DNA of 64,000 nucleotides from Methanosarcina siciliae T4/M (GCF_000970085.1 NZ_CP009506.1:4953559-5017558); one strand, 5' to 3'. Counted from the first letter of the stretch, positions 16,850 to 25,209 are shown. Notes: a model not told the origin generated them from the letters alone. Translations and numbers: made by a program.

Positions 16850-17884
16850 ATGCAAGAAATCATCTTTGACGATATCGGAAGCTATCCCCTTCCTGAAGGA
16901 GTCAGCAAGGAATGGGTCCGAAACGCATTTAAAACGAGAACAGAAGATGAGAAACTTTTTACTGTAATCAATGATGCTTTCCAGCAGAAAATCGATGCAG
17001 GTGTAGAGGTTCCTACTTATCCTCAGTACCAGGACATGAACGAACAGTTCCTGAAGGTTATCCGGGACTCGGAATGCACTGAAGGTCCTTTTGAGGTAAA
17101 ACTGGAGTGTGCAAGAATCGAAGAGCTTGAGGCTATAGAAACGGTTGCAAAAGCCTATAAAGAAAAATTCGGGGAAACCCTGAAGGTCCGGATCTGCGTG
17201 ACCGGTCCAACCGAACTTTACCTGAAGGAATTTGGAGGTACACGATATACGGACATATATACTATTTTTGCAAAAAACGTCAACAAATTCGTCCGGAACT
17301 CCATGAAATCCGCAAAGAATTTCAAGATTGCAACCGTTTCGATTGACGAACCAAGCATAGGACTGAACCCCGAACTTGCCTTTGATGAAAACGACATCAC
17401 CTCTGCCCTTACCGAAGCCTCGAAGGCAGCGAGTAAGAGGGGGGCTGATGTGGAGATTCATCTTCACTCCGCTCTCTATTATAATTTTGCCTGCCAGACC
17501 CCTACGATTAATGTGATAGGGATTGAGTCTGCGGGTACGCCTTCCTACCTGGATCTGATCGATAAAAAAGTGCTTGAAGACACGGACTCTTTCCTGAGAC
17601 TCGGAGTCGCAAGAACCGATATCTACTCCCTGACGGGGGTTCTTAATGAGAAATACTGTACCAACGTCTGGAAGGATCAGCAGTATCTGCCAGAAATCGT
17701 TACGCAACTGGAAACTCCGGCTGCTATTACAAAAAGACTGAGACTGGCTTACAGACGTTTTGGCAGCCAGATAAAGTACGTGGGTCCTGACTGTGGTCTG
17801 GGTTCCTGGCCCAACCAGAAGATAGCTTTTATCCTGCTTTCGAACGTTGCTCAGGGAATCAAGGATTTCAGGGAAAGTTGTTAA
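16850..17884 (+). CDS. MetE C-terminal-like (core methionine synthase-like) protein, copy 2
   Basis: This 344-residue paralogue lies 130 bp downstream of copy 1, to which it aligns along its whole length. VEVPTYPQYQDM, VCVTGPTELYLKEFGG-type, VSIDEPSIGLNPELAF, EIHLHSALYY, IGIESAGTPSYLDL and VGPDCGLGSWPNQ mark the same barrel. It has the same His-X-His in place of His-X-Cys among the presumed zinc ligands, followed by the conserved Glu and Cys. The spacer repeats a short segment (ACTCAGAAAATRGTAATTCCGGA, twice, 16721-16770), a sign of slippage. The two may act on different methyl donors or acceptors; this is inference. Confidence 0.75.
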   Translation: MQEIIFDDIGSYPLPEGVSKEWVRNAFKTRTEDEKLFTVINDAFQQKIDAGVEVPTYPQYQDMNEQFLKVIRDSECTEGPFEVKLECARIEELEAIETVAKAYKEKFGETLKVRICVTGPTELYLKEFGGTRYTDIYTIFAKNVNKFVRNSMKSAKNFKIATVSIDEPSIGLNPELAFDENDITSALTEASKAASKRGADVEIHLHSALYYNFACQTPTINVIGIESAGTPSYLDLIDKKVLEDTDSFLRLGVARTDIYSLTGVLNEKYCTNVWKDQQYLPEIVTQLETPAAITKRLRLAYRRFGSQIKYVGPDCGLGSWPNQKIAFILLSNVAQGIKDFRESC

Positions 17885-18304
17885 CCCTGAAATCATTTTT
17901 TTTTGACATTAGCCGGAAAATTAACTAAATAAACCAAAAATTTTTACCCGGAAATTTCACCCTCAAGTTTCACTTAAAAATTTCAACCAGAAATTAACCG
18001 GGATTTTTGTCAGAAATTTCAATCCGGAATTTTCGGAAAATCCTCCGAACTATATTCAGGTTAGCCTTCATTTTTTGTTCCAGTGGAAACATTGCTTGAC
18101 CGTAGAAATATACTAAAATTAGTCTACTGATCTCAATACACAGTAGAAATGAAGGGGTGGTTTTTCCGAAAGTTTTCCCGTCGGATGTAAGTTATGGTTA
18201 AGTTTATGTTTGATTTATGTTTTTACATATTTTCCTGTTTTTGAATTTTATGAGTCTACTCGTCTGAATTTTCATCTGAGTTTGTTCATAAATGTACCAA
18301 TGGT
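17885..18304. other. AT-rich spacer with repeated AAATTTC words
   Basis: No gene is seen. The words GGAAATTTC, AAATTTCAA and CCGGAA recur irregularly between 17940 and 18040. A palindromic TTCCAGTGGAAAC occurs near 18080, resembling the core of an origin recognition box but without its G-rich tail. Confidence 0.4.
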
Positions 18305-18475
18305 TCACTCATTCAGCCTTCCGTGCCTTCTGTCTATGTCATCCATCATATCCAGCATTTTTCGAATAGAAGTCCGGATAGCATCAGATTGGCTGACGAA
18401 CTTTTTGTTATCTCCTACATGCCTGTTGAGGTCATCTAGGAGCTCCTGAGGAATTTCAACGCTTACTTTTGGCAT
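18305..18475 (-). CDS. Ribbon-helix-helix (CopG/NikR-like) DNA-binding protein
   Basis: This 56-residue protein starts MPKVSVEIPQELLDDLNRHV and continues with FVSQSDAIRTSIRKMLDMMDD. The beta strand (KVSVEIP) followed by two helices with the SQSDAIR turn is a textbook ribbon-helix-helix fold; such proteins bind DNA as dimers. The ATG at 18475 has GGAG eight bases upstream, which favours it over the in-frame start five codons earlier. No metal-binding ACT domain follows, so it is not full-length NikR. No toxin partner is visible next to it. Target unknown. Confidence 0.8.
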   Translation of the reverse strand: MPKVSVEIPQELLDDLNRHVGDNKKFVSQSDAIRTSIRKMLDMMDDIDRRHGRLNE

Positions 18476-18871
18476 CAGGTTGCACTCCAATGTTTTTCTT
18501 TTTTGATTTCGAATTTTGTCTTTTCTGATTGATAACTTCTTCCTTCAACTCATATATTCTCCCTTCAACTCATATTTCTCCCTTCCAGATCCAATGGGTT
18601 CTTTTGGTCCCAGAAGGGGATTTTCGAGTTACATTGATCATTATCTGCGATCTAAGGTGAAATTAAATCGGATGGAGGGATACCTGAATCTTCTTAGGTG
18701 AAATTAAAGAACCGGATAAGTGAAAGTGTCAGATAAGCGAAAACGTTGGATCAGGACTTGAAAATGGTTTTCGAAAATGAATTATGGAATAGTTCTCGAA
18801 AAGAGTTTTTGAAAAGGATTTTGGAAATGATTTATGCTAAAGAAAGCTGTAAAAGAGATTAATGAGATCAG
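18476..18871. other. Spacer between the RHH gene and tRNA-Lys
   Basis: Contains a direct repeat of TCAACTCATAT/TTCTCCCTTC (18545-18585) and AT-rich sequence. No gene is supported. Confidence 0.4.
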
Positions 18872-18945
18872 CGGGCCCGAAGGGATTTGAACCCCCGGCC
18901 TATGGATTAAGAGTCCATCGCTCTGCCTGACTAAGCTACGGGCCC
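18872..18945 (-). tRNA. tRNA-Lys (anticodon CUU)
   Basis: The minus strand folds as a full cloverleaf of 74 bases. The 7-bp acceptor stem pairs GGGCCCG with CGGGCCC, the D arm starts TAGCTTAG, and the anticodon stem ATGGA/TCCAT encloses the loop CTCTTAA with anticodon CTT. The T arm is GGGGGTTCAAATCCC, and the discriminator base is G, as expected for lysine. CCA is not encoded and there is no intron. Confidence 0.97.
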
Positions 18946-19286
18946 ACGCATTATTGTTCTCATTCAATGAGCGACTCTCACAATGTATTTTCAAATATTT
19001 ATAGGTTGCGCCTAAGGGGGCACTCCATATAGTTTTTCAGAAAATGAACACCGAGTTTTTTCTGCTTTCTCTTTAAGATCCAGAAAAATTTTACATTTAT
19101 ATGGAATAGTTGTTTTTTATAGTAAGACTAAATTCTATTCTGAATAGTTTTATCTTTTATATCAATTAATAATAACTGTCATTACTTATTGTGTTTTTGA
19201 AGTAAGAATACTGAACTCCGGAAATCGGGTTTCAGATAATCTCCTAACTTCCATATTTTTCTTTATCGCAGGGCATTAAAGCAAAA

Positions 19287-19298
19287 CGTTATATACAA
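19287..19298 (+). promoter_or_regulatory. TATA box of the TRAM gene array
   Basis: CGTTATATACAAG precedes the first TRAM gene by about 200 bp. Transcription should start near 19315-19325, leaving a leader of roughly 175-180 bases before the first start codon. This is long for a methanogen gene of this size. Confidence 0.5.
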
Positions 19299-19496
19299 GC
19301 GGATATGAGTATGACCAATTAATTGACTTATCCGAAGCTCTATTGGGGATTAGTTTACCGTAATAGATTAAGTAGAATGTGTACTTCCGAAATTTGGTTT
19401 TTCCAGTTTGGTTTGTTAAGTACTGTTTTTACTCTTTTCTGTTCTATTGATAGAGCTTTTCATAAGCTGATTAATAAAGTTAAAGGAATGAACCTG

Positions 19497-19703
19497 ATGT
19501 TTAGAGATGAACGTACTTCTGTGCCCGTTGAAGAGGGCAAAACTTATGACGTAACTATTCAGGATATCGCTCGCCAGGGAGACGGCATTGCCCGTATCGA
19601 AGGCTTTGTAGTTTTTGTCCCGAATACAAGTGTCGGCGACGAAGTCCAGATTAAAGTCGAAAGAGTGCTTCCGAAATTTGCATTTGCAAGCGTTGTAGAG
19701 TAA
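19497..19703 (+). CDS. TRAM-domain protein, tandem copy 1
   Basis: This 68-residue protein is almost entirely one TRAM domain: VEEGKTYDVTIQDIARQGDG, then IARIEGFVVFVPNTSVGDEV and IKVERVLPKFAFASVVE. TRAM is an RNA-binding OB-like barrel found in tRNA-modifying enzymes. Stand-alone versions in methanogens are thought to act as RNA chaperones, including in cold response. The frame is open from 19323, and an ATG also occurs at 19488. All four copies share AAGGAATG followed nine bases later by ATGTTYAGA, so the second ATG with AAGGA as its ribosome binding site is chosen. Confidence 0.9.
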   Translation: MFRDERTSVPVEEGKTYDVTIQDIARQGDGIARIEGFVVFVPNTSVGDEVQIKVERVLPKFAFASVVE

Positions 19704-19781
19704 GTGTGGGTCGAAAAATAAATCAACTGCATTATCAACTGTAGTAATTTTTAATTAAAGTAAAATTAAGGAATGATTTTG

Positions 19782-19988
19782 ATGTTCAGAGAAGAAAGTC
19801 GCCCAGTCCCTGTCGAAGAAGGTGAAGTTTATGATGTCACAATTCAGGACATCGCCCGTCAGGGAGACGGCATAGCTCGTATTGAGGGTTTCGTAGTCTT
19901 TGTCCCTAACACCAGCGTTGGTGACGAAGTACAGATTAAAGTCGAAAGAGTCCTTCCCAAGTTTGCATTTGCAAGTGTTGTCGAGTAA
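19782..19988 (+). CDS. TRAM-domain protein, tandem copy 2
   Basis: This 68-residue TRAM protein is nearly identical to copy 1, differing mainly near the N-terminus (MFREESRPVPVEEGEVYDV). AAGGA sits nine bases before the chosen ATG; an upstream ATG at 19773 would add three residues. Both its coding sequence and the first bases after its stop (TAAGTGTGGGT) match copy 1, so the duplicated unit included the spacer. Expected to bind RNA in the cytoplasm. Confidence 0.9.
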   Translation: MFREESRPVPVEEGEVYDVTIQDIARQGDGIARIEGFVVFVPNTSVGDEVQIKVERVLPKFAFASVVE

Positions 19989-20056
19989 GTGTGGGTAAGA
20001 GAATCAATTTAATTAATGCTAAAAATTAATTCAAGTAAATTTAAGGAATGGTTTTC

Positions 20057-20263
20057 ATGTTCAGAGAAGAAAGTCGCTCAGTCCCTGTTGAAGAGGGCGA
20101 AGTCTACGATGTTACAATTCAGGATATTGCTCGCCAGGGAGACGGTATTGCCCGTATCGAAGGCTTTGTAATCTTTGTCCCGGGTACCAAAGTCGGCGAT
20201 GAAGTCCGCATCAAAGTCGAAAGGGTACTTCCGAAATTTGCATTTGCAAGCGTTGTCGAGTAA
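20057..20263 (+). CDS. TRAM-domain protein, tandem copy 3
   Basis: This 68-residue TRAM protein has the shared core DVTIQDIARQGDGIARIEGF. It differs from copies 1 and 2 by IFVPGTKVGDEVRIKVERV, a substitution shared with copy 4. The array therefore splits into pairs 1/2 and 3/4, suggesting two rounds of duplication or later conversion. TTTAAGGA precedes the start at the same spacing as in the other copies. Confidence 0.9.
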   Translation: MFREESRSVPVEEGEVYDVTIQDIARQGDGIARIEGFVIFVPGTKVGDEVRIKVERVLPKFAFASVVE

Positions 20264-20320
20264 AGTAGCCGGAAAACACTCGGTTACGCGAAATTCTACT
20301 AAATTAAAGGAATGATTTTA

Positions 20321-20527
20321 ATGTTCAGAGAAGAAAGCGGCTCTGTTCCTGTTGAAGAAGGCGAAGTCTACGATGTTACAATTCAGGACATCGCCCGTCA
20401 GGGAGATGGCATTGCCCGCATAGAGGGCTTCGTAATCTTTGTCCCGGGTACCAAAGTCGGCGATGAGGTCAGGATCAAAATCGAAAGGGTTCTTCCCAAA
20501 TACGGTTTTGCCAGCCTCGTTGAATAA
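20321..20527 (+). CDS. TRAM-domain protein, tandem copy 4
   Basis: This is the last and most divergent copy, 68 residues, ending VLPKYGFASLVE rather than VLPKFAFASVVE. The start has the same AAGGA spacing. A clear hairpin followed by T residues lies just downstream, so the four genes are probably one transcription unit ending here. The role is inferred from the domain only. Confidence 0.9.
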   Translation: MFREESGSVPVEEGEVYDVTIQDIARQGDGIARIEGFVIFVPGTKVGDEVRIKIERVLPKYGFASLVE

Positions 20528-20549
20528 ACGGGCCAATTTATCAGAACAG

Positions 20550-20588
20550 GACTGAAAAATAATAAAAAATCATTTTTCAGTCTTTTTG
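20550..20588 (+). terminator. Hairpin terminator after the TRAM array
   Basis: GACTGAAAAAT (20550-20560) pairs perfectly with ATTTTTCAGTC (20572-20582) around an 11-base loop and is followed by TTTTTG. It sits 23 bases after the stop of copy 4. Confidence 0.75.
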
Positions 20589-20751
20589 CTGTTAATTTCA
20601 GATATTCTAACTAATTTCCGGCTCCCAGAACGTGCCGGAACCTCTTTTTCTGTAATAAGGTTTCCTTGTGTTTAGTTTCCTTTTTTAGTTTCCATATCCA
20701 TACGTTAACCTTTTCAAGCTTTTTTCAGGCTTCTGATATTGAACATTCGAT

Positions 20752-20766
20752 GCTGTTATATAATAG
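20752..20766 (+). promoter_or_regulatory. TATA box upstream of the bactofilin-like gene
   Basis: CTGTTATATAATAG lies about 120 bp before the start at 20882. The predicted leader contains a small hairpin, CCGGGG-ACAGTAA-CCCGG (about 20852-20870), just ahead of the ribosome binding site GGAGTGAT. Confidence 0.5.
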
Positions 20767-20881
20767 ATGTTCAATCATACTTTGAAATCCAATTGGCAAA
20801 GTTTTTACCGATGCCTTAAAGACCGTTGTTTACGGCTTCCTTCGATCCATAGCCGGGGACAGTAACCCGGAGTGATTTCTA

Positions 20882-21307
20882 ATGATGAGCTTTATTAAGT
20901 ACCACCCCCGGTCCAACACTTACGTGATTGAAAAAGGAGCTTTTCTCGAAGAAGACCTGACGCTGGAAGGCAATCTTATTGTCGGGCAGGACGTGAAGTT
21001 CTGGAAAAACCTCACCGTATCTGGCAGGCTTGAGCTCGGGAAAGGTTCGATTATTCAGGGCGATGTGAAAGCCAGAACTGCCCTTGTCTGTGCGGCAGCA
21101 AAAATTCTGGGTAGTGTAGAAACGGTTTCCGAACTTGTGCTTCTTGACGGTGCCTGGGTAAATGTTGCATCATGTGAGGGAGATATCCGTGTAAGACCCG
21201 GATGCACTCTCGGTTCGGTAAAAGCAGGAGGGACTCTTGAGCTTGTGGGGAAGGTTGCCGTGAAAAGAGTCGAACCGCTGACAAAAGTAATCATTCGGGC
21301 TGAATAA
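20882..21307 (+). CDS. Bactofilin-like polymer-forming protein
   Basis: This 141-residue protein is built of short hydrophobic repeats: LTLEGNLIVGQDVKFWKNLT, VSGRLELGKGSIIQGDVKAR, ALVCAAAKILGSVETVSELV and GDIRVRPGCTLGSVKAGGTL. This periodicity fits a right-handed beta-helix like bactofilins, which polymerise into filaments near membranes. No signal peptide or membrane segment is present, so it is cytoplasmic. The ATG (or the next codon, also ATG) follows GGAGTGAT. It stands alone, convergent with the ABC transporter genes. Function inferred from fold only. Confidence 0.6.
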   Translation: MMSFIKYHPRSNTYVIEKGAFLEEDLTLEGNLIVGQDVKFWKNLTVSGRLELGKGSIIQGDVKARTALVCAAAKILGSVETVSELVLLDGAWVNVASCEGDIRVRPGCTLGSVKAGGTLELVGKVAVKRVEPLTKVIIRAE

Positions 21308-21503
21308 TAATTTCATTTCATTCTTCTTTACAGTTTTTTCTGTAGCAACTTTTCTTCCTAGTAGCTTCTTTTTTAGCAGTTTCTTCTTTATCGGCTTCTC
21401 TTTAATAGCCTCTTTTTTCTTCAAGGACCCCATTTTTCGTTTCCCCTTTTCGAGACTTCTTTCCTTAATAATTTTTTCTTCAGGATTGCACTTTTTCAGC
21501 AGT

Positions 21504-22268
21504 TCACTTGCTGAACCGCTCCTCTTCCAGAAGTCTGAGGACATGATCTCTTAAACGGTTTACTTCCGGACTTGTCCGGCTTCGTGGACGGGGTAATTCC
21601 ACTTTTACGATCTCTTTCACTCTTCCGGGCCTTGAGGTCATAACCACTATCCTGTCGGAGAGGAAGACTGCTTCGTCCACACTGTGAGTTACAAAAAGGA
21701 ATGTCACATGTTTCTGTTCCCATATCTTCAGAAGTTCATCCTGAAGTACGTTTCGAGTCTGGGCATCGAGAGCTCCGAAAGGCTCGTCCATGAGAAGAAC
21801 CTCTGGCTCGTTAGCAAGGGCTCTTGCAATGGCCGCTCTCTGCTGCATACCGCCAGAGAGTTCGTGAGGATAGCTGTTTTTGAACTGTCCCAGGCCCACA
21901 AGTTCCAGGTACTTTTCCACCTGTTTCCGGGCTTTGTTCTTTTTGATCCCCTGCATTTCCAGCCCAAAGGTGATATTATCTATAACGGTCCTCCAGGGAA
22001 AGAGAGAATACTGCTGGAAAACCATGCCCCTTTTGGGATCAGGGCCTGTTATAGGAACTTCATTGAGTGTAATCTCTCCTGAGGTCAGGGTCTCAAGCCC
22101 TGCAGCTATCCGGAGCAGCGTTGTCTTCCCGCAGCCTGAGGGTCCGAGGAGGCAGATAAACTCTCCATCCTGCACATCAAAGCTTATATTATGCAAAGCT
22201 TCGGTCCCGGACTTGTCCTCTTTTTTGCTGAAGACACGAGAAACATTTTTTACACTTACTCTACCCAT
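21504..22268 (-). CDS. ABC transporter ATP-binding protein (nitrate/sulfonate/taurine type)
   Basis: This 254-residue ATPase of the SsuB/TauB/NrtD family has Walker A LGPSGCGKTTLLR, the Q-loop in MVFQQYSLFPW, signature LSGGMQQRAAIARAL, Walker B EVLLMDEPFGALD, and the switch histidine in FLFVTHSVDEA. The frame extends to 22310, but the ATG at 22268 (MGRVSVKNVSRVF) begins one base after the permease stop codon and fits the family start. It powers import through the adjacent permease. The substrate cannot be read from the sequence. Confidence 0.93.
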   Translation of the reverse strand: MGRVSVKNVSRVFSKKEDKSGTEALHNISFDVQDGEFICLLGPSGCGKTTLLRIAAGLETLTSGEITLNEVPITGPDPKRGMVFQQYSLFPWRTVIDNITFGLEMQGIKKNKARKQVEKYLELVGLGQFKNSYPHELSGGMQQRAAIARALANEPEVLLMDEPFGALDAQTRNVLQDELLKIWEQKHVTFLFVTHSVDEAVFLSDRIVVMTSRPGRVKEIVKVELPRPRSRTSPEVNRLRDHVLRLLEEERFSK

Positions 22269-22269
22269 T

Positions 22270-23058
22270 TTATACCACAGTTCCTGTCTTCCATCTGAGT
22301 AGTTTTTCATCCACGTAGTATCTGAAGAAGCGGTCTATTAGAAGCCCTATGAACCCCAGCAGGAGCATATAGACGAGTACGAAATCCATCCTGTGCAGAT
22401 AGTAATTGTGCCAGATCTGGTATCCAAGCCCTCTGTTGCTGACTCCGAACATCTCTGCGGCTACAAGGCACATCCAGCCTACACCCATTGCAATCCTTAT
22501 CCCTGCAGCAATCGAGGGCATAGCCGAGGGAATCGCAACAAAACGGATGAGGTCTATATTCCGGGTACATCCGAGAACCTTTGCCGCTTCAACATAAACC
22601 CTCGGTACGTTTTTAAAACCCGTATAGGTATTGATGATGATAGGGAAGATCATTCCTACAAACACAACAAACCCTGCTGCCTGATGGGTAAGCCCGAACC
22701 ATACTATTGCAAAGGGAATCCAGGCAAGAGGAGGAATTGGACGCAAGATTTCTATTATAGGGTCAACAGCCCTGTTTACTGCTTTGAACCATCCCATGGC
22801 TATCCCCAGGGGAATTCCGAGGATAAAAGCAGCAGCTATGCCAATTGAAAAGTGAAGTAAACTTGTCAGGGTATCCGTATAAATTAGCCCATTTTTGACA
22901 ATCACGGAAAAAGAGATTAGCACATCATAAAAACTAGGAAGAAGCAATTTGTTCTGTACGATCCTATCCGCTGCAAACTGCCATATGGCAATTGCGAATA
23001 TGATAGATAATGCTTCAACGCCTTTTTCTTCGATTGTTTTTATGAAATTAATTTTCAT
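22270..23058 (-). CDS. ABC transporter permease (nitrate/sulfonate/taurine type)
   Basis: This 262-residue inner-membrane permease of the SsuC/TauC family has about six membrane segments. The cytoplasmic EAA loop reads YVEAAKVLGCTRNIDLIRFV and then IPSAMPSIAAGIRIAMG. It pairs with the ATPase encoded immediately downstream, whose start is one base beyond its stop. The binding-protein gene is 185 bp upstream, across a T-rich spacer made of repeated TTTTTATTCCTCTT. Substrate unknown. Confidence 0.93.
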   Translation of the reverse strand: MKINFIKTIEEKGVEALSIIFAIAIWQFAADRIVQNKLLLPSFYDVLISFSVIVKNGLIYTDTLTSLLHFSIGIAAAFILGIPLGIAMGWFKAVNRAVDPIIEILRPIPPLAWIPFAIVWFGLTHQAAGFVVFVGMIFPIIINTYTGFKNVPRVYVEAAKVLGCTRNIDLIRFVAIPSAMPSIAAGIRIAMGVGWMCLVAAEMFGVSNRGLGYQIWHNYYLHRMDFVLVYMLLLGFIGLLIDRFFRYYVDEKLLRWKTGTVV

Positions 23059-23159
23059 GTCTAATTAAAAGGATTCTTAGTTTTTTACCTTTCCGGCAGT
23101 TTACCATTTTTTAGAATAAATTTGGATCCAAACTACCCCTTCTTATAAAAGAGGCAGTT

Positions 23160-23260
23160 TGAACTTTTCTCAAAAATTTGTTTTAAAACTCTTTTTTATT
23201 CCTCTTTTTTATTCCTCTTTTTACTCTTTTTTATTCCTCTTTTTTATTCCTCTTTTACGG
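23160..23260. repeat. T-rich low-complexity repeat inside the ABC operon
   Basis: TTTTTTATTCCTCTT is repeated about four to five times between the binding-protein and permease genes. On the sense (minus) strand it is a purine-rich AAGAGGAATAAAAA tract containing several AGAGGA sequences that could mimic ribosome binding sites. Confidence 0.7.
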
Positions 23261-24257
23261 CTGCTTCGTAGAAGCTCGTGTCAAAGATTTCTTCTTCTGT
23301 CAGAGGTTTCGGGATGTACCCGAGTTCATATTGAATGTTTGCATACTCGACAGTTGAGTTTTCAATCAGTGTGGGGTCTGTAATCCAGGCGCCGTCCCAT
23401 TCTTCAAGGGATTTCTGTACAACTTCCACATCCTCTGAGGTCTTGTTTGAAAAGATCTGGGCAGCTTCATCCAGGTTAGCCTGGTTATATTCGGTTGCCT
23501 TAATGTGGGTCTTTACAACCTGCTCCACGATGTCTGGGTGTTCCCTGATCATTTCTCCGCTTGCTACAAGTACACAGCAGGCGTGGTTTGCTTCCATCTC
23601 TCCGGAAGATACAATCGAACGTCCATTGCCTTCACTTTCAATTATTGCAGGAGATGGATGAGGCAGGAAAACTGCATCGACCTGTTTGGCTGAAATAGCG
23701 GTGACGGCGTCTCCTGGGCCCATTTCAAGAATTGTCACATCCTTCTCAGGGTCAAGTCCATTTTCCCTAAGCCAGTTTCTGAGCAGGGTGTCCTGAATTG
23801 TCCCTACCGGGAAAGTGGCAATTCTGAGCCCTTTCAAGTCTTCGGGGCTTTCGTATTCGTATTCAGGACGCAGGACAATGTCTGAACCCTGGATCTGAAC
23901 GGGAGCGATGATCTTTGCGTCAAGTCCCCGGCTCAGGGCTGTAATCACAGGGGCTGCTCCAACATACGCAAAGTCCAGTTCTCCGGCCATCATAGCCTGC
24001 ATTTCCGGAGCACCTGTTGGAAACTGGTATTCGTTTATTTTTTCAATTCCGTAAGGTACAAGATCTTCCTGCCACCATCCTTTCTCATAGGCAGTCATGT
24101 ATGCAATCTGGTGGGTACTCGGCTGGTAGCCAAAGTTCAGCTCGGTAATTGCAGGAGCTTCTTCGGTTGTGTTTTCATCCGTATCTTCGGCGCAACCGGA
24201 TACAAAGATAGATGCGGCCAGCAGTAAAGTAAGGATAAGTATGCTTGATTTTTTCAA
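23244..24257 (-). CDS. ABC transporter substrate-binding lipoprotein (SsuA/TauA/NMT1 type)
   Basis: This 337-residue extracytoplasmic binding protein begins with a lipoprotein signal ending VSGC (Cys about residue 22), followed by an acidic linker (AEDTDENTTEE). The mature part has ELNFGYQPSTHQIAYMTAYE, EMQAMMAGELDFAYVGAAPV and DLKGLRIATFPVGTIQDTLL, typical of the nitrate/sulfonate/taurine group. It captures a small anion, or a thiamine-precursor-like ligand, at the cell surface and delivers it to the permease. It is the first gene of the three-gene operon. Ligand unknown. Confidence 0.92.
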   Translation of the reverse strand: MKKSSILILTLLLAASIFVSGCAEDTDENTTEEAPAITELNFGYQPSTHQIAYMTAYEKGWWQEDLVPYGIEKINEYQFPTGAPEMQAMMAGELDFAYVGAAPVITALSRGLDAKIIAPVQIQGSDIVLRPEYEYESPEDLKGLRIATFPVGTIQDTLLRNWLRENGLDPEKDVTILEMGPGDAVTAISAKQVDAVFLPHPSPAIIESEGNGRSIVSSGEMEANHACCVLVASGEMIREHPDIVEQVVKTHIKATEYNQANLDEAAQIFSNKTSEDVEVVQKSLEEWDGAWITDPTLIENSTVEYANIQYELGYIPKPLTEEEIFDTSFYEAAVKEE

Positions 24258-24687
24258 AACTACACCTCAATAATTTCCTCTTCTAACAATAATTCTACAC
24301 TAATACTAACAAACTAATAACGCTACACTAATGACCTTACCTGCTAAATAAGATCTGCTGGGTTCAGGGTTTCTTCGGGAAAATCTAAAGGTTTTTACAC
24401 CCCTTTTTGTTAGCTTTTTAGAAATTTGTTAAAAAGCCATCCTGTCCCTTCCACCCCTTTTCTTTCATTTTTTGCTGAAAGAACAATTCCCGTGAAAATA
24501 AATAGCAGTCTCTTACGCGTCAATATTCTTTGAAATTTGCTATATATATTTTCTCAAATGCTTTTCTATTATAACCCAAATGTATTAATACATCTGGAGG
24601 TATTTCTCATTCAGGAATAAAACCCCTGTAAAACGTAAGTTCTTTATAATTATTGAAAATTTTTACAGGATCAGAGGTTGAATTATA
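24258..24687. other. Divergent promoter region, ABC operon and HTH regulator
   Basis: No gene is seen. The two flanking genes point away from each other, so the region holds both promoters. TATA-like sequences are GCTATATATATTTTC (about 24538) and TTTATAATTATTG (about 24642) for the rightward gene. Confidence 0.5.
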
Positions 24688-25209
24688 ATGAACGTTGCAG
24701 ACAAGGTCATCAAATCCGCATTCGAATCCGATGAAGTGTTTCAGAAAACACTTTCTGCTGTAATTAAGGAGGACCTTAACCTGACTGCTGTGGATTTTGC
24801 AAAAAAAGCAAACATCCCTCCCAGTACCCTCTATAAGATCCTATCGGGTAACCGGGACCCCAACATCAAAACCCTCCGTCAGATTGTAAAAACTATCCGG
24901 GATATCAAAGAGTCGGATAGCGGAGAATTTATAGCTGTAATTGCAGCCCGATCGGTACTTGACAACATCGTGGAAACGAAGAAAAAGATTGGAGGAAGGC
25001 TTGTCACTATCAGAGAGTACTCGGCAATCTCTATGGAAGATGCAATTATCTCGGCTGTAAATGCTGAAAGGGACGGTGCAAAAGCCCTGGTCTGTGCTCC
25101 CATTGTGGGTCCTACTGTAGAAAAAATTCTGAATATCCCTGTTACAACTATCGCCCCAAAGAACAGTCTGATAGATGCTATCGAACGTGCAATCAAGAAA
25201 ATGGAATAA
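24688..25209 (+). CDS. HTH transcriptional regulator (COG1709-like)
   Basis: This 173-residue protein has an N-terminal helix-turn-helix of Xre/Cro type: AVDFAKKANIPPSTLYKILSG followed by NRDPNIKTLRQIVKTIR (about 30-72). A C-terminal alpha/beta sensor-like domain includes EFIAVIAARSVLDNIV, IREYSAISMEDAIISAV and GAKALVCAPIVGPTVEKIL. This architecture is conserved in methanogens as a predicted regulator. It is transcribed divergently from the ABC transporter operon and may control it, which is inference from position. A hairpin follows the gene. Confidence 0.8.
   Translation: MNVADKVIKSAFESDEVFQKTLSAVIKEDLNLTAVDFAKKANIPPSTLYKILSGNRDPNIKTLRQIVKTIRDIKESDSGEFIAVIAARSVLDNIVETKKKIGGRLVTIREYSAISMEDAIISAVNAERDGAKALVCAPIVGPTVEKILNIPVTTIAPKNSLIDAIERAIKKME

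Noticed and set aside
18075..18095. Single ORB-like TTCCAGTGGAAAC
   Set aside because: It lacks the A/G-rich GGGGT tail, stands alone and has no AT-rich core with an inverted partner.
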